The notes under the pieces are model-generated. The model had not been told where the DNA came from and searched no databases. It saw nothing but the letters and a program-made list of their open reading frames with translations. From Fischerella sp. JS2 (lineage in GTDB: Bacteria; Cyanobacteriota; Cyanobacteriia; Cyanobacteriales; Nostocaceae), in assembly GCF_032393985.1 (NCBI RefSeq), contig NZ_CP135918.1, positions 6,635,724 through 6,699,723 of the forward strand: a DNA stretch of 64,000 nt, given 5' to 3'. This document shows positions 18,283-27,178 of the stretch, piece after piece; position 1 is the first letter of the stretch; every line of letters begins with the position of its first letter. A program made the position numbers and the translations under genes.

Positions 18283-19627
18283 CAACTCTTTCTATCAAGC
18301 ATTCTGCAATCCGCCTTGCTGCACCTGCTTTACCCATCCGTCGCAGGCCATTTTCGGCAATGACATGCAATTGATCCGGATTGGCAAAAAGCGATCGCAC
18401 TGCTTGGGTAACTTCATGGGGTTCTTCTACTAAAATGACGCTTGGCCCCAAAAGTCGACTTTGTGTTTGTGCAAACTTGGAATTAAACTGTGGTCCTTTT
18501 CCTGGCATAGTGATTGCTGGTTTACCTAAACCAACAAATTGTTCTGTTGCTGTTCCTGCCATCGCGATCGCTATATCTGCCATATGCAGGCAGTCGTTAT
18601 AAGCTTTTTGGGTCAAGATGAAATATGCATTTTTTTGGTAAAAAGTCAATGCATTGTCATCAGGAATTGTCACAGGGCAATCTGGGTGAGGATACCAACC
18701 GTGAGATTGGAGAATTTGGCGCATACTAGCAAAGTGTAAACTAGGAGCGATCGCACCTAAAAATACGAATTTGTCCCAATTATGGGTCTGCTGCATACTT
18801 ATTAATGCAGACACCGCCAGCAAAATTTTCTGCCAGTTTGCGTAAGCTTCTGGAGGACGCGAACCTGGTAGAAGAGTGACAATTAGCGGTCGACCCAATT
18901 CTCTTTTTTCGCTATTACTACTATAAAATCGTGCTGTGGGAAAGGTTGGTTCTAAATCATCCATCATGGGATTTCCCACATCAAAGACAGGAATAGACCA
19001 CTTTTTTAATATCTTCGTTGTTAACGAATCTCTAGGAAATACCGCCTTACAACGGTGATGGCTCATTAACCAACGTTCCCAAGGATGGTAAACTGAACCA
19101 GAAAAATGCCCCAAGTGTGCCAGTAGGTTATCGCGTTTTAATAATCCCTTTTCATCCCGTACATGGTACTCTGATTTTGCTGTGCCTACAAAAGCGTACT
19201 TAGTGCCACTCATCCAAGCAAACAATAACGGCAAAAGATCCCCCACAGCTAAGATGGCATGATTTTTACCAGATTTTTGTTGAGAATTGACCCAACTGCG
19301 GATAGTTAGAATTTGGTTAAAAGTCAGTTGTATTAATCCCCCACCCAGGTCACGTAGAAATTGCCATCCGTCCATGTAAATAAATCCACCAGAAGGCATG
19401 GCACGTACTGAACCAATCAGGGGAATACTTAAGTTTTGATAGGCGTATCCTTCACCTACCAAAGGCAAAGCAAAAATTTCTGGTGGGTGCAGTTGTTGCT
19501 GAAGTTCCTGTACTATCCGGACTGCGATCGCATCTTCTCCATGACCATTACTCAAAACTAACAACCGCAGGTGAGAATTTTTTTCTTGAATTTGAGAGTT
19601 AGGGGTTAAAGCGGACACTTCACTCAT
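18275..19627 (-). CDS. Lipid-A-disaccharide synthase-like glycosyltransferase family protein
   Basis: The 450-residue protein begins, after a variable tail, with LRLLVLSNGHGEDAIAVRI, the glycosyltransferase-B-like start seen in the cyanobacterial group annotated as lipid-A-disaccharide synthase-related. A second Rossmann half has VTLLPGSRPPEAY and a C-terminal sugar-nucleotide region with AMAGTATEQFVGLGKPAITMPGKGPQF. True LpxB is a different, shorter protein, so the acceptor is unknown. A role in glycolipid or envelope synthesis is inferred only from the fold. It is divergent from the phytol-kinase-like gene. Confidence 0.82.
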   Translation of the reverse strand: MSEVSALTPNSQIQEKNSHLRLLVLSNGHGEDAIAVRIVQELQQQLHPPEIFALPLVGEGYAYQNLSIPLIGSVRAMPSGGFIYMDGWQFLRDLGGGLIQLTFNQILTIRSWVNSQQKSGKNHAILAVGDLLPLLFAWMSGTKYAFVGTAKSEYHVRDEKGLLKRDNLLAHLGHFSGSVYHPWERWLMSHHRCKAVFPRDSLTTKILKKWSIPVFDVGNPMMDDLEPTFPTARFYSSNSEKRELGRPLIVTLLPGSRPPEAYANWQKILLAVSALISMQQTHNWDKFVFLGAIAPSLHFASMRQILQSHGWYPHPDCPVTIPDDNALTFYQKNAYFILTQKAYNDCLHMADIAIAMAGTATEQFVGLGKPAITMPGKGPQFNSKFAQTQSRLLGPSVILVEEPHEVTQAVRSLFANPDQLHVIAENGLRRMGKAGAARRIAECLIERVGC

Positions 19628-19775
19628 AAGTAGATAGCAGCAGGCAAAAGCTAGATTATTTTACATGTTATTTGATCAGGTTAATAAATACACAATAAAA
19701 ACTCAGCAGCTTGAGCAAGGCTACTCTTTTTGGGAAGATCAAGTCTATGCCATATCTAAACATTAATTGCTGAGT

Positions 19776-20480
19776 ATGCTATCTACTACCTTAGGAATCA
19801 GTCCGCCCTTTGGAAATTTAATCGTAACTGTGCTGACTTTTATTTATGTCTTTGGGCTGGTAGCGTTGATGAATTTCTGCGTTACTCGTTTTGGTCTACC
19901 TCAGGATATTAGCCGCAAAATTACACATATTGGTGCTGGTTCCATCATTATATTTTTGCCATTATATAGTGATTTACATTGGTCAAAATACTTGAATATT
20001 TTGATTATGTTTGTCTGGCTAATTCTGTTGGTACAAAAAGGTTTTTTTGCCGATTCTAATGATGAGGCAGTCAAAACCATGACTCGTACAGGTGACAGAG
20101 GTGAATTACTCAAAGGGCCACTTTATTTTGTAGTTGTAGCTATTATTTGTGGAACTTTATTTTACAAAACTTTCCCTGGAATTGTTGCTATGATATGTTT
20201 GGGTTGGGGTGATGGTTTTGCACCAATTATTGGCTCAAGATATGGTAGATGGAAATATGAAATATTGAGCAATAAAACAGTGGAAGGAAGCCTGGCAATG
20301 TTTATTTTTGCCTTTGCGGCTAGTATATTTTTCGTGTGGCTGATTATTCCCAGTAGTTTGAATATTAGCCGGATTTTCATAGTTGCTCTTGTTGCTATGT
20401 TAGTGGAAGGATGTAGTCCAAAAGAAATAGATAATCTTTTAATTCCAGCTACAGTTATTGCAACAACAAGTTTTGTCTAA
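19776..20480 (+). CDS. Phytol kinase-like / CDP-diglyceride synthetase-like membrane protein
   Basis: About 234 residues with six to seven hydrophobic helices. The family signature near residue 150 reads LGWGDGFAPIIGSRYGRWKY, then NKTVEGSLAMF, which is the nucleotide-binding region shared by dolichol/phytol kinases (VTE5, slr1652 type) and CTP-dependent lipid enzymes. In cyanobacteria this group phosphorylates phytol for tocopherol or chlorophyll salvage. Here the usual GDG.AD reads GDGFAP, so the substrate is uncertain. The frame opens at TTG 19767. ATG 19776 (MLSTTLGISPP) is preferred. Confidence 0.75.
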   Translation: MLSTTLGISPPFGNLIVTVLTFIYVFGLVALMNFCVTRFGLPQDISRKITHIGAGSIIIFLPLYSDLHWSKYLNILIMFVWLILLVQKGFFADSNDEAVKTMTRTGDRGELLKGPLYFVVVAIICGTLFYKTFPGIVAMICLGWGDGFAPIIGSRYGRWKYEILSNKTVEGSLAMFIFAFAASIFFVWLIIPSSLNISRIFIVALVAMLVEGCSPKEIDNLLIPATVIATTSFV

Positions 20481-20519
20481 TTTAAATTAGGAAGATGACA
20501 AAAAGTTATGTTTGAAAAG

Positions 20520-20553
20520 CGAACACCGTGCAAGGCGATAAACACAGATAGAT
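20520..20553. repeat. Dispersed repeat copy (CGAACACCGTGCAAGGC)
   Basis: The first 17 bases are identical to 3584-3600, and both are followed by ATAAACA(T/C)AGAT(G/A)GATTA. A related form, CGAACACCGATGCACACGG, is at 5348. All three lie in gaps between genes. Confidence 0.65.
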
Positions 20554-20555
20554 TA

Positions 20556-21839
20556 CTACTTCTTCAGTGTAAAAAAGAATGTAGTACCTACACCTAACTC
20601 TGATTCCACCCAAACTTCGCCTTCATACATTTCTATAATTTTTTTAACGATCGCAAGCCCTATGCCGGTACTATTTGGGTTTTTGTGATCTGATAATTTT
20701 TGAAAAATTTTAAATATTCGCTCAAAATGTTGTTTTTCAATTCCAGGCCCGTTGTCTGTGATACTTATTTGCCAATATCCATTCTTTTCGGTACAAGCAA
20801 TTGTGATCTTACCTTGTGGCTTGTCTATGAATTTGATTGCATTACTCAATAAGTTTTGAAATACTTGTTCTATCCGAGTTTTTTCAAATTTAATTATAGG
20901 TAATTGGTTAGCTATTTCAATTTGAATATTTTCAATGGGTTGCAGTAATGCAATTACTTCTGTGACTACATCATTTAAATCTACTCGTCTGATTTCTTCT
21001 TTAATGCGTCCAACTCGTGAGTATTGTAAGATTGCGTCTATTAAATTATAGATTTTGTGGACTCTAAATATTAACAGATTAATTAATTCCTTACCTTCAT
21101 GATCAAATTTATCTGCATAGTCAGCTAATAACCATTCCGATAACGAACTAATTCCTCTAAGCGGTGCTTTTAAATCATGGGATACTATATATGCAAAATC
21201 GTTTAACTCTTTGTTGGTACTTTCTAATTCTTTTACCAATAATGCCATTTTCTCTTGAGACTGCTGACGTTGAGTGACTTCTTGCTGGAGTAGTTCATTG
21301 GTTTTGGCAAGTTCAACTGTGCGTTGTTCAACCAATTCTTCTAAATTTTCTTTATATTTGCGTAACTCGCTTTCTATCCGCTTGCGTTCGGTAATTTCGT
21401 TTTGTAAAGCGTTATTCGCCGCTTCTAGTTGCGCTGGACTAGGAAGGGCAAGTGCTTGGGGAACTAGAGGAATTAAGGTTAAAGCAGTATAAAACGAAAC
21501 TATAGCCGTGACAGTTTTAATGCTACCTGATAACCAATAATTAGGATGCCATAGCGTCCATATGTTCATAATATGAGTAGTGCCACAAGAGATAATAAAT
21601 GCCCCAAATAAAATAAATACACTCCTAAATGGCACATCTTGCCTTTTACGGACAAAATAAATTAGTGTCAGTGGAATTGAGAAGTAAGACAGAGCAATGA
21701 GCGAATCTGTTAAGATATGCAGCCACACTAACTCCGGCTTCCATAGGTAACAATGACCGTGGGGGATAAAATTACCACTGTAAAAAAAACTACTAAAAGA
21801 ATCCACTGTATAATCTCCGGTACATTTGAGTTCATGCAC
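20556..21839 (-). CDS. Sensor histidine kinase with an ethylene-receptor-type N-terminal domain
   Basis: A 427-residue kinase. The three-helix N-terminal domain (about 35-128) matches plant ETR1 and cyanobacterial Etr1. Asp45, Tyr52, Ile55 and Pro56 fall in DSLIALSYFSIP, and the copper ligands Cys85 and His89 fall in FGAFIISCGTTH. Their spacing equals ETR1 Asp25, Tyr32, Ile35, Pro36, Cys65 and His69. A coiled coil (about 135-210) links straight to HisKA (H221 in YIVSHDLKAPLRG) and an ATPase domain with NLLSNAIKF, DNGPGI and STGIGLAIVKKI. There is no GAF or phytochrome-like module, unlike Synechocystis slr1212 or ETR1. The start is GTG 21839. It is likely an orphan sensor in the membrane that binds ethylene or another small olefin. 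Confidence 0.92.
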   Translation of the reverse strand: MHELKCTGDYTVDSFSSFFYSGNFIPHGHCYLWKPELVWLHILTDSLIALSYFSIPLTLIYFVRKRQDVPFRSVFILFGAFIISCGTTHIMNIWTLWHPNYWLSGSIKTVTAIVSFYTALTLIPLVPQALALPSPAQLEAANNALQNEITERKRIESELRKYKENLEELVEQRTVELAKTNELLQQEVTQRQQSQEKMALLVKELESTNKELNDFAYIVSHDLKAPLRGISSLSEWLLADYADKFDHEGKELINLLIFRVHKIYNLIDAILQYSRVGRIKEEIRRVDLNDVVTEVIALLQPIENIQIEIANQLPIIKFEKTRIEQVFQNLLSNAIKFIDKPQGKITIACTEKNGYWQISITDNGPGIEKQHFERIFKIFQKLSDHKNPNSTGIGLAIVKKIIEMYEGEVWVESELGVGTTFFFTLKK

Positions 21840-21929
21840 TATATAAAAAGTGATAGCTCATCTATTTTAAGGAATATTTTTTGTCAAAATAAACAAGTTA
21901 GCGTGAAAAAATATATTTTGCGTGATGAT

Positions 21930-22049
21930 TGTTAGTGGTTAGTGGTTAGTGGTTAGTGGTTAGTGGTTAATAGTAGTTAATAACCTTTGACCATTGACCA
22001 TTGACAATTGACAATTGACAATTGACCATTGACTCTTGACTCTTGACTA
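21930..22049. repeat. Heptanucleotide repeats leading into pcrA
   Basis: GTTAGTG units (about 21931-21970) are followed by TTGACCA/TTGACAA/TTGACTC units (about 21988-22049). The array runs directly into the first codons of the helicase gene. Confidence 0.88.
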
Positions 22050-24386
22050 ATGACTATTGACTTTCTCAGTCACCTCAATCCCAGTCAGCGCTGCGCTGTT
22101 GAACACTTTTGTGGCCCTTTGCTAGTTGTTGCTGGTGCAGGTTCCGGCAAAACACGAGCGTTAACTTACCGCATCGCTAATCTGATTTTGCAACATCGTG
22201 TCGATCCTGAAAATATCCTGGCAGTGACTTTCACTAACAAAGCTGCACGGGAAATGAAAGAACGTATCCAAAAATTATTTGCTGAACAATTGGCGATCGC
22301 AGAATTTGGTGAGCATTTTGACTTACTGCCAGAATACGACCAAGTCAGGCTAAAATCTAGAGTTTGGCGTTCTTATATCAAAGATTTATGGTGTGGTACT
22401 TTCCACAGTTTGTTTTCTCGAATTCTCCGCTTTGATATCGAAAAATACCAAGATGAAAAAGGACGTCGTTGGAATCGTAATTTTTCTATTTTTGATGAAT
22501 CTGATGCCCAAAGTCTGGTGAAAGAAATCGTCACTAAGCAGTTAAACTTAGATGATAAAAAATTTGAACCACGTTCAGTACGCTACGCTATCAGCAACGC
22601 CAAAAATAAAGGTTTATCACCCCAAGAATATGAGACAGAACAGCCAAATTATCGAGGAAGAGTTATCGCAGAAGTTTATAGTAAATACCAAGATAGATTG
22701 GCAGAAAATAATGCCTTAGATTTTGATGATTTAATTCTTGTGCCTGTAAAATTATTTCAGCAAAATGAGCAGGTGTTAGGTTATTGGTATCGTAAGTTTC
22801 GCCATATTTTAGTAGACGAATATCAAGATACTAACCGGACTCAATATGATTTGATTCGGTTATTAGTGACACATGGTGAAACAAATAAGCATAATTGGGA
22901 TTGGCGCGATCGCTCGGTTTTTGTTGTCGGTGACGCTGACCAATCAATCTATTCTTTTAGAATGGCTGACTTTACTATTTTACTGGAGTTTCAGCAAGAT
23001 TTTGGTGATGGTTTGCCGGATGAAGATACTAGGACAATGGTAAAGTTAGAAGAAAATTACCGCTCCTGTGAAAATATTCTCCAAGCTGCCAACCAATTAA
23101 TTGAAAATAATACCCAACGCATTGATAAAGTTCTCCGCGCTACCAGAGGTGCAGGCGAACAGATTTATTTTTTCAAAGCTGATGATGAAATTGCGGAAGC
23201 CGAATTTGTCATCAATCAAATTCGCAATTTAGAAAGAGAAAATCCGGAATTAAACTGGGGAAGTTTTGCTATACTTTATCGCACCAACGCCCAATCTCGC
23301 CCCTTTGAGGATCTTTTAGTCCGGGCGCAAATTCCCTACACTGTTGTTGGTGGGTTAAAGTTCTACGATCGCAAAGAAATTAAAGATGTACTAGCCTATT
23401 TAAGAGCGATCGCTAACCCAGCTGATACAGTCAGTTTATTACGGGTAATTAACACTCCGCGCCGTGGAATTGGTAAAGCTACTATTGACAACTTAGTTGG
23501 TGCTGCCCAAGAATTAGGAACGACTCTGTGGGAAATACTGAGTGATGAAACATCAGTTAATACCTTGGCTGGGCGTTCTGCCAAGTCTGTAAATAACTTT
23601 GCAGCTATGATTAGTCGTTGGCAAGCACAATTAGCAACCGTGACAGCTTCGGATATTTTACAAGGTATATTAGAAGACTCTGGTTATGTGCAAGACTTAA
23701 TAAGCCAGGGAACAGACGAAGCAGAAGACAGAGTCCAAAACGTCCAGGAATTGTTCAACGCCGTACGCCAATTTGAAGAGGAAAACGAAGAAGTTTCTTT
23801 AGGAGATTTCCTGGCTAGTGCAGCCCTCAGTTCCGATTTAGATAATCTCAAAGAAGGACAAGCAGCCGTTTCCCTGATGACTCTCCACGCTTCTAAGGGT
23901 TTAGAGTTTCCTGTGGTGTATATGGTGGGGTTAGAACAGGGACTATTTCCTAACTACCGTTCCATGAACGATCCCTCGGCTTTGGAAGAAGAACGCCGTT
24001 TGTGTTATGTGGGAATTACTCGCGCCCAAGAAAGATTATTTATCTCCCACGCGCGGGAACGCCGCCTCTATGGTAATCGGGAACCCGCCGTGCGATCGCA
24101 ATTCCTCGACGAACTACCCGAAGAATTATTAATTACCCATCGTCCTAGTAGCATGACTTACGCCAAATCAGCTAACGGTAGTATCCCACAGCGCGAAACC
24201 AAAGCCAGAAAAAGCGTTGCAGAAAATTGGCAAGTGGGCGATCGCGTCCTGCACAAAATCTTTGGCGAAGGTGAAATTACACACGTCTTTGGTTCTGGGA
24301 GAAAAGTTTCTGTAGCAATTAAGTTTGATCAGCTTGGTCAAAAAATTATTGATCCTCAAGTTGCACAGTTGCAACGAGTGGATTAG
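22050..24386 (+). CDS. pcrA: ATP-dependent DNA helicase PcrA/UvrD family
   Basis: A 778-residue superfamily 1A helicase that unwinds DNA in repair and replication restart. All helicase motifs are seen: LNPSQRCAV (Q motif), Walker A VAGAGSGKT, TFTNKAAREMKERI (Ia), VDEYQDTNRTQYD (II), VGDADQSIYSFRMAD (III), LEENYRS (IV), TLHASKGLEFPVVYM (V) and EEERRLCYVGITRAQ (VI). The C-terminal tail ends with a Tudor-like segment (WQVGDRVLHKIFGEGEITHVFG) typical of PcrA. The length is normal. The first codons (MTID) are read from the tandem repeat in front, so the true N-terminus may vary by a few residues. A small HTH gene follows after 38 bases. Confidence 0.95.
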   Translation: MTIDFLSHLNPSQRCAVEHFCGPLLVVAGAGSGKTRALTYRIANLILQHRVDPENILAVTFTNKAAREMKERIQKLFAEQLAIAEFGEHFDLLPEYDQVRLKSRVWRSYIKDLWCGTFHSLFSRILRFDIEKYQDEKGRRWNRNFSIFDESDAQSLVKEIVTKQLNLDDKKFEPRSVRYAISNAKNKGLSPQEYETEQPNYRGRVIAEVYSKYQDRLAENNALDFDDLILVPVKLFQQNEQVLGYWYRKFRHILVDEYQDTNRTQYDLIRLLVTHGETNKHNWDWRDRSVFVVGDADQSIYSFRMADFTILLEFQQDFGDGLPDEDTRTMVKLEENYRSCENILQAANQLIENNTQRIDKVLRATRGAGEQIYFFKADDEIAEAEFVINQIRNLERENPELNWGSFAILYRTNAQSRPFEDLLVRAQIPYTVVGGLKFYDRKEIKDVLAYLRAIANPADTVSLLRVINTPRRGIGKATIDNLVGAAQELGTTLWEILSDETSVNTLAGRSAKSVNNFAAMISRWQAQLATVTASDILQGILEDSGYVQDLISQGTDEAEDRVQNVQELFNAVRQFEEENEEVSLGDFLASAALSSDLDNLKEGQAAVSLMTLHASKGLEFPVVYMVGLEQGLFPNYRSMNDPSALEEERRLCYVGITRAQERLFISHARERRLYGNREPAVRSQFLDELPEELLITHRPSSMTYAKSANGSIPQRETKARKSVAENWQVGDRVLHKIFGEGEITHVFGSGRKVSVAIKFDQLGQKIIDPQVAQLQRVD

Positions 24387-24424
24387 GAGAGAGTGAGGGT
24401 GCAATATGGAAAAAAATAACTCCA

Positions 24425-24697
24425 GTGATTCAAAGTACTCCTAATCGTATGACAGACTTCCGTTCAGATGACAACTCCCAATTACTTTCTGTAACTCAAA
24501 CTGCCAGATTACTTAATGTAACCCGTCAGCGAGTTCACAACCTCATCAAAAATGGTCAAATTGGAGCTTGCAAACTTGGGCGTTACTACTACGTAGAAGC
24601 TGTTGAGGTAGAAAGATATAAGAATCAACCTACTGGAAAACCCTATCAGCCACGTAGTACAACTTCTCAAAAAAAATCTATTTACAATTGTCAATAG
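24425..24697 (+). CDS. Excisionase-type helix-turn-helix protein
   Basis: A small DNA-binding protein with a MerR/excisionase-like fold: LLSVTQTARLLNVTRQRVHNLI, then NGQIGACKLGRYYYVEAVEVERY. This is the HTH_17 pattern seen in excisionases and in small regulators next to methyltransferases. The frame opens at GTG 24425; ATG 24449 (MTDFRSDD) is the likelier start. Its stop codon lies at or overlaps the earliest possible start of the methyltransferase, which suggests one transcript. It may regulate the restriction-modification genes in the way a controller protein does, though it is not a classical C protein. Confidence 0.78.
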   Translation: MIQSTPNRMTDFRSDDNSQLLSVTQTARLLNVTRQRVHNLIKNGQIGACKLGRYYYVEAVEVERYKNQPTGKPYQPRSTTSQKKSIYNCQ

Positions 24698-24741
24698 AGT
24701 TTGTAGACTCAAGCTACACTAACGTACTAAAGGTTAAGTCA

Positions 24742-25728
24742 ATGCTCCCATTTCAAGCGATCGCACCTGATGTTGCAACTCAAAAAGGATTGCAACAGGT
24801 TTATATGAGTGAGCATGGTATCCTCTATCAAGGAGACTGTCTTAAACTTCTGTCAGCGTTACCTGATGAGTGTGTAGACCTTGTATTTGCTGATCCACCT
24901 TTTAATCTTGGTAAAGAATATGGTGAAGGTGTCAGTGATCAGATGGAGGTGGATAAGTATTTAGGCTGGTCAAAACAGTGGCTTGGCGAGAGCATTCGAG
25001 TACTTAAACCTGGTGGCAGTTTATTTGTCTTCAACCTGCCTAAATGGTGCATAGAGTACGGTGCATATCTCAATCAGAAGGGGATGTGGTTTCGGCATTG
25101 GATTGCTTGCAGAATGCCGAAGGCTTTTCCCAGAGGTAAAAAGATGTCTCCTGCTCACTACGGACTGATCTATTACACTAAAGGAGAACCAGCTGTCTTC
25201 AACAAAGTTTATACACCAATTCAAGTTTGTCGGCATTGTGGTGGAGAAATTCGTGACTATGGTGGACATCGAAAAAAACTCAATGAAAAGGGTATTAATT
25301 TGATGGATGTCTGGGATACGCCGGAGGATGTTTGGGAAGATGTCCCTGACGCTGATCCTACAGAAATTTTATGGACATTAGCAGAGGAAATGTGGACTGA
25401 TATTCCACCAGTTCGGCATCGTCGGCATAAAAAACGAGTTCCAAATGAACTGGCTCCCATTATGCTAGAGCGAATTATTGCAATGGCATCCAATCCAGAG
25501 CAGCTTGTGCTTGATCCATTTGGGGGTTCTGGCACTACATTCTATGCAGCAGAAAAATTACACCGTTACTGGATTGGTTCGGAAATTGGTGATACAGAGC
25601 CAGCAATAGAACGATTGACTGATTTGGCTAATGGAATAATAGAGCAATGGGAATCGGCAAGGGGAAACAAAAAATTGAAGCAACGCAAAACAAATACATT
25701 ACAACTGCCAATTCCTTATTCTACATAG
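24742..25728 (+). CDS. DNA methyltransferase, beta-class (N6-adenine or N4-cytosine)
   Basis: A site-specific DNA methyltransferase. The catalytic motif IV, FADPPFNLGKEY, comes before the AdoMet motif I, LDPFGGSGTTFYAA. This order defines the beta class, and DPPF favours N6-adenine but does not exclude N4-cytosine. A middle insert of about 100 residues holds CRHCGGEIRDYGGH, a possible metal knuckle and target-recognition region, with the acidic stretch EDVWEDVPDADPTE. The frame opens at TTG 24688; ATG 24742 (MLPFQAIAPDV) with AAAGGTTAAG ahead is preferred, and ATG 24808 is also possible. It is 18 bases tail-to-tail with the putative endonuclease. Confidence 0.9.
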   Translation: MLPFQAIAPDVATQKGLQQVYMSEHGILYQGDCLKLLSALPDECVDLVFADPPFNLGKEYGEGVSDQMEVDKYLGWSKQWLGESIRVLKPGGSLFVFNLPKWCIEYGAYLNQKGMWFRHWIACRMPKAFPRGKKMSPAHYGLIYYTKGEPAVFNKVYTPIQVCRHCGGEIRDYGGHRKKLNEKGINLMDVWDTPEDVWEDVPDADPTEILWTLAEEMWTDIPPVRHRRHKKRVPNELAPIMLERIIAMASNPEQLVLDPFGGSGTTFYAAEKLHRYWIGSEIGDTEPAIERLTDLANGIIEQWESARGNKKLKQRKTNTLQLPIPYST

Positions 25729-25746
25729 CTTTTACTACAGAAAAAT

Positions 25747-26340
25747 TCAAACTAAAGCACGACCATCTGTTCCTTTAGTAATTGTTGGTACATTAGGATC
25801 TATCTGATCATGTTCAATCACGAAGATTGCCAGAAAACCCTCTTCAAGTCGGACTGAGCGCCAAACATCAAAGTATGGCTCTAGCTCTTCATAGTTGCCT
25901 ATCCGATCAGTTAAATAAGGGTAATTTTTTCTACTTGAAAGTACCGAGATAGCACCTAGAAAAATACCACGTAGCAATCCCAGAACCATTTTATTGACTG
26001 CTCTATGGCTTGAGGAAATATTGCCTGTTTCCCACTCAAGTGCAAAAAGATGGTTGTCAATAACTTTTGTTGCATCCACTCTTCCTGGTGATCTGGTTGC
26101 ATAGTTAATTGAAGTTTCCAACTTCCATCCAAATTTATCCCTCAGTGCAATCATACAAGCTTCTTTAATTGGCTTGACACCATTACCATGCTTTACTGGA
26201 TTGATGGTAAAGCTGGATGTACCAGGAGGATGAACAATTAGAGAAATAGCATCACGAATTTCCGCTCTAATGATAGACCAATCGCTTGATTCTTCAAAAC
26301 TTCCAACACTGATTAGAGAAACTTCTTGCACAATTTTCAT
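25747..26340 (-). CDS. Putative type II restriction endonuclease (ExE-type PD-(D/E)xK nuclease)
   Basis: A 197-residue protein not closely recognised, but fitting a small restriction enzyme. Asp89 (SPGRVDATKV) precedes Glu102 and Glu104 in FALEWETGN. This D-x12-ExE core resembles the BamHI/BglII group, in which Lys of the canonical motif is replaced. Basic residues follow (SSSHRAVNKM). It converges on the methyltransferase with an 18-base gap, the usual arrangement for protecting host DNA by pairing enzyme and methylase. The ATG at 26340 has no strong ribosome site. No frameshift or stop is seen, so the nuclease may be active. Its specificity cannot be read from the sequence. Confidence 0.72.
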   Translation of the reverse strand: MKIVQEVSLISVGSFEESSDWSIIRAEIRDAISLIVHPPGTSSFTINPVKHGNGVKPIKEACMIALRDKFGWKLETSINYATRSPGRVDATKVIDNHLFALEWETGNISSSHRAVNKMVLGLLRGIFLGAISVLSSRKNYPYLTDRIGNYEELEPYFDVWRSVRLEEGFLAIFVIEHDQIDPNVPTITKGTDGRALV

Positions 26341-26618
26341 ACTGACTACTCACTGAGTTAGTTAAGCCAGAGTAGTGCAGTTTTGCCTATTTATTGCGAG
26401 AGTTAAGCTTTGTTTCTACATCATTTAACCTTAAAAAATTCCCTATACAACTCATCTGGCTTTTTGGCTGTGGAGAGGAAAGTCGCCCCATTGCGGGAAT
26501 GGGTAATTGGTAATTAGAGACAAGGAAAACAAGATTTGCTGACTTTTGACTTACCTGTCTGTGATTAATACACTGTATGATTTTTTAAATATTTTCTAAA
26601 TTTTTCTTGAAACAGCAA

Positions 26619-27107
26619 ATGATTATTCGCCATGCGACTGAAGCTGACTTGCCAAAAGTTGTAGCAATTTATAATGCCGCAGTTCCGGGACGCATGGCAA
26701 CTGCTGATTTAGAACCAGTGTCTGTAGAAAGTCGTCGTACTTGGTTTAGTACCCGATCGCCCTCAAAAAATCCACTTTGGGTAATTGAAGTCGAAGGCGT
26801 AGCGGCTGGATGGTTGAGTTTACAATCTTTTTACGGACGACCAGCCTATCATGCTACTGCTGAGGTTAGTATTTACGTAGCTCCTAAGTATCATCGCCAC
26901 GGTTTAGGAAAGCAGCTACTATCTCAAGCAATTAACCAAAGTCCCTGCTTGGGCATTAAGAATTTATTAGGTTTTATTTTTGCTCATAACCATCCAAGCT
27001 TACAACTATTTGCAAAATTTGGCTTTCAAAATTGGGGATACCTACCCAAGGTTGCAGAATTGGATAGTGTAGAACGGGATTTAGTAATTATGGGACGACA
27101 TATTTAA
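26619..27107 (+). CDS. GNAT N-acetyltransferase (phosphinothricin acetyltransferase-like)
   Basis: A 162-residue GNAT enzyme that transfers acetyl from acetyl-CoA to an amine. It shows the N-terminal IIRHATEADLPKVVAIYNAAV, the core strand AEVSIYVAPKYHRHGLGKQLL with the R/Q-x-x-G-x-G/A coenzyme A loop (HRHGLGK), then FGFQNWGYLP near the end. The layout (short, YN.AV near the start) matches the PAT/methionine-sulfoximine acetyltransferase group, but the substrate is open. The frame opens at TTG 26607; ATG 26619 (MIIRHATEADL) is chosen. It stands alone, divergent from the restriction gene. Confidence 0.88.
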   Translation: MIIRHATEADLPKVVAIYNAAVPGRMATADLEPVSVESRRTWFSTRSPSKNPLWVIEVEGVAAGWLSLQSFYGRPAYHATAEVSIYVAPKYHRHGLGKQLLSQAINQSPCLGIKNLLGFIFAHNHPSLQLFAKFGFQNWGYLPKVAELDSVERDLVIMGRHI

Positions 27108-27150
27108 CAGTTAACAGTTAACTGTTAACTGTTATCAGTTATCAGTTGAA
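27107..27150. repeat. Inverted heptamer repeats (AACAGTT / AACTGTT)
   Basis: AACAGTTAACAGTT is followed by AACTGTTAACTGTTATCAGTT. The array begins at the acetyltransferase stop codon and can pair with itself, so it may end transcription from both sides. Confidence 0.7.
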
Positions 27151-27178
27151 TAACACTCCTCACACTCCCCCCACTCCC

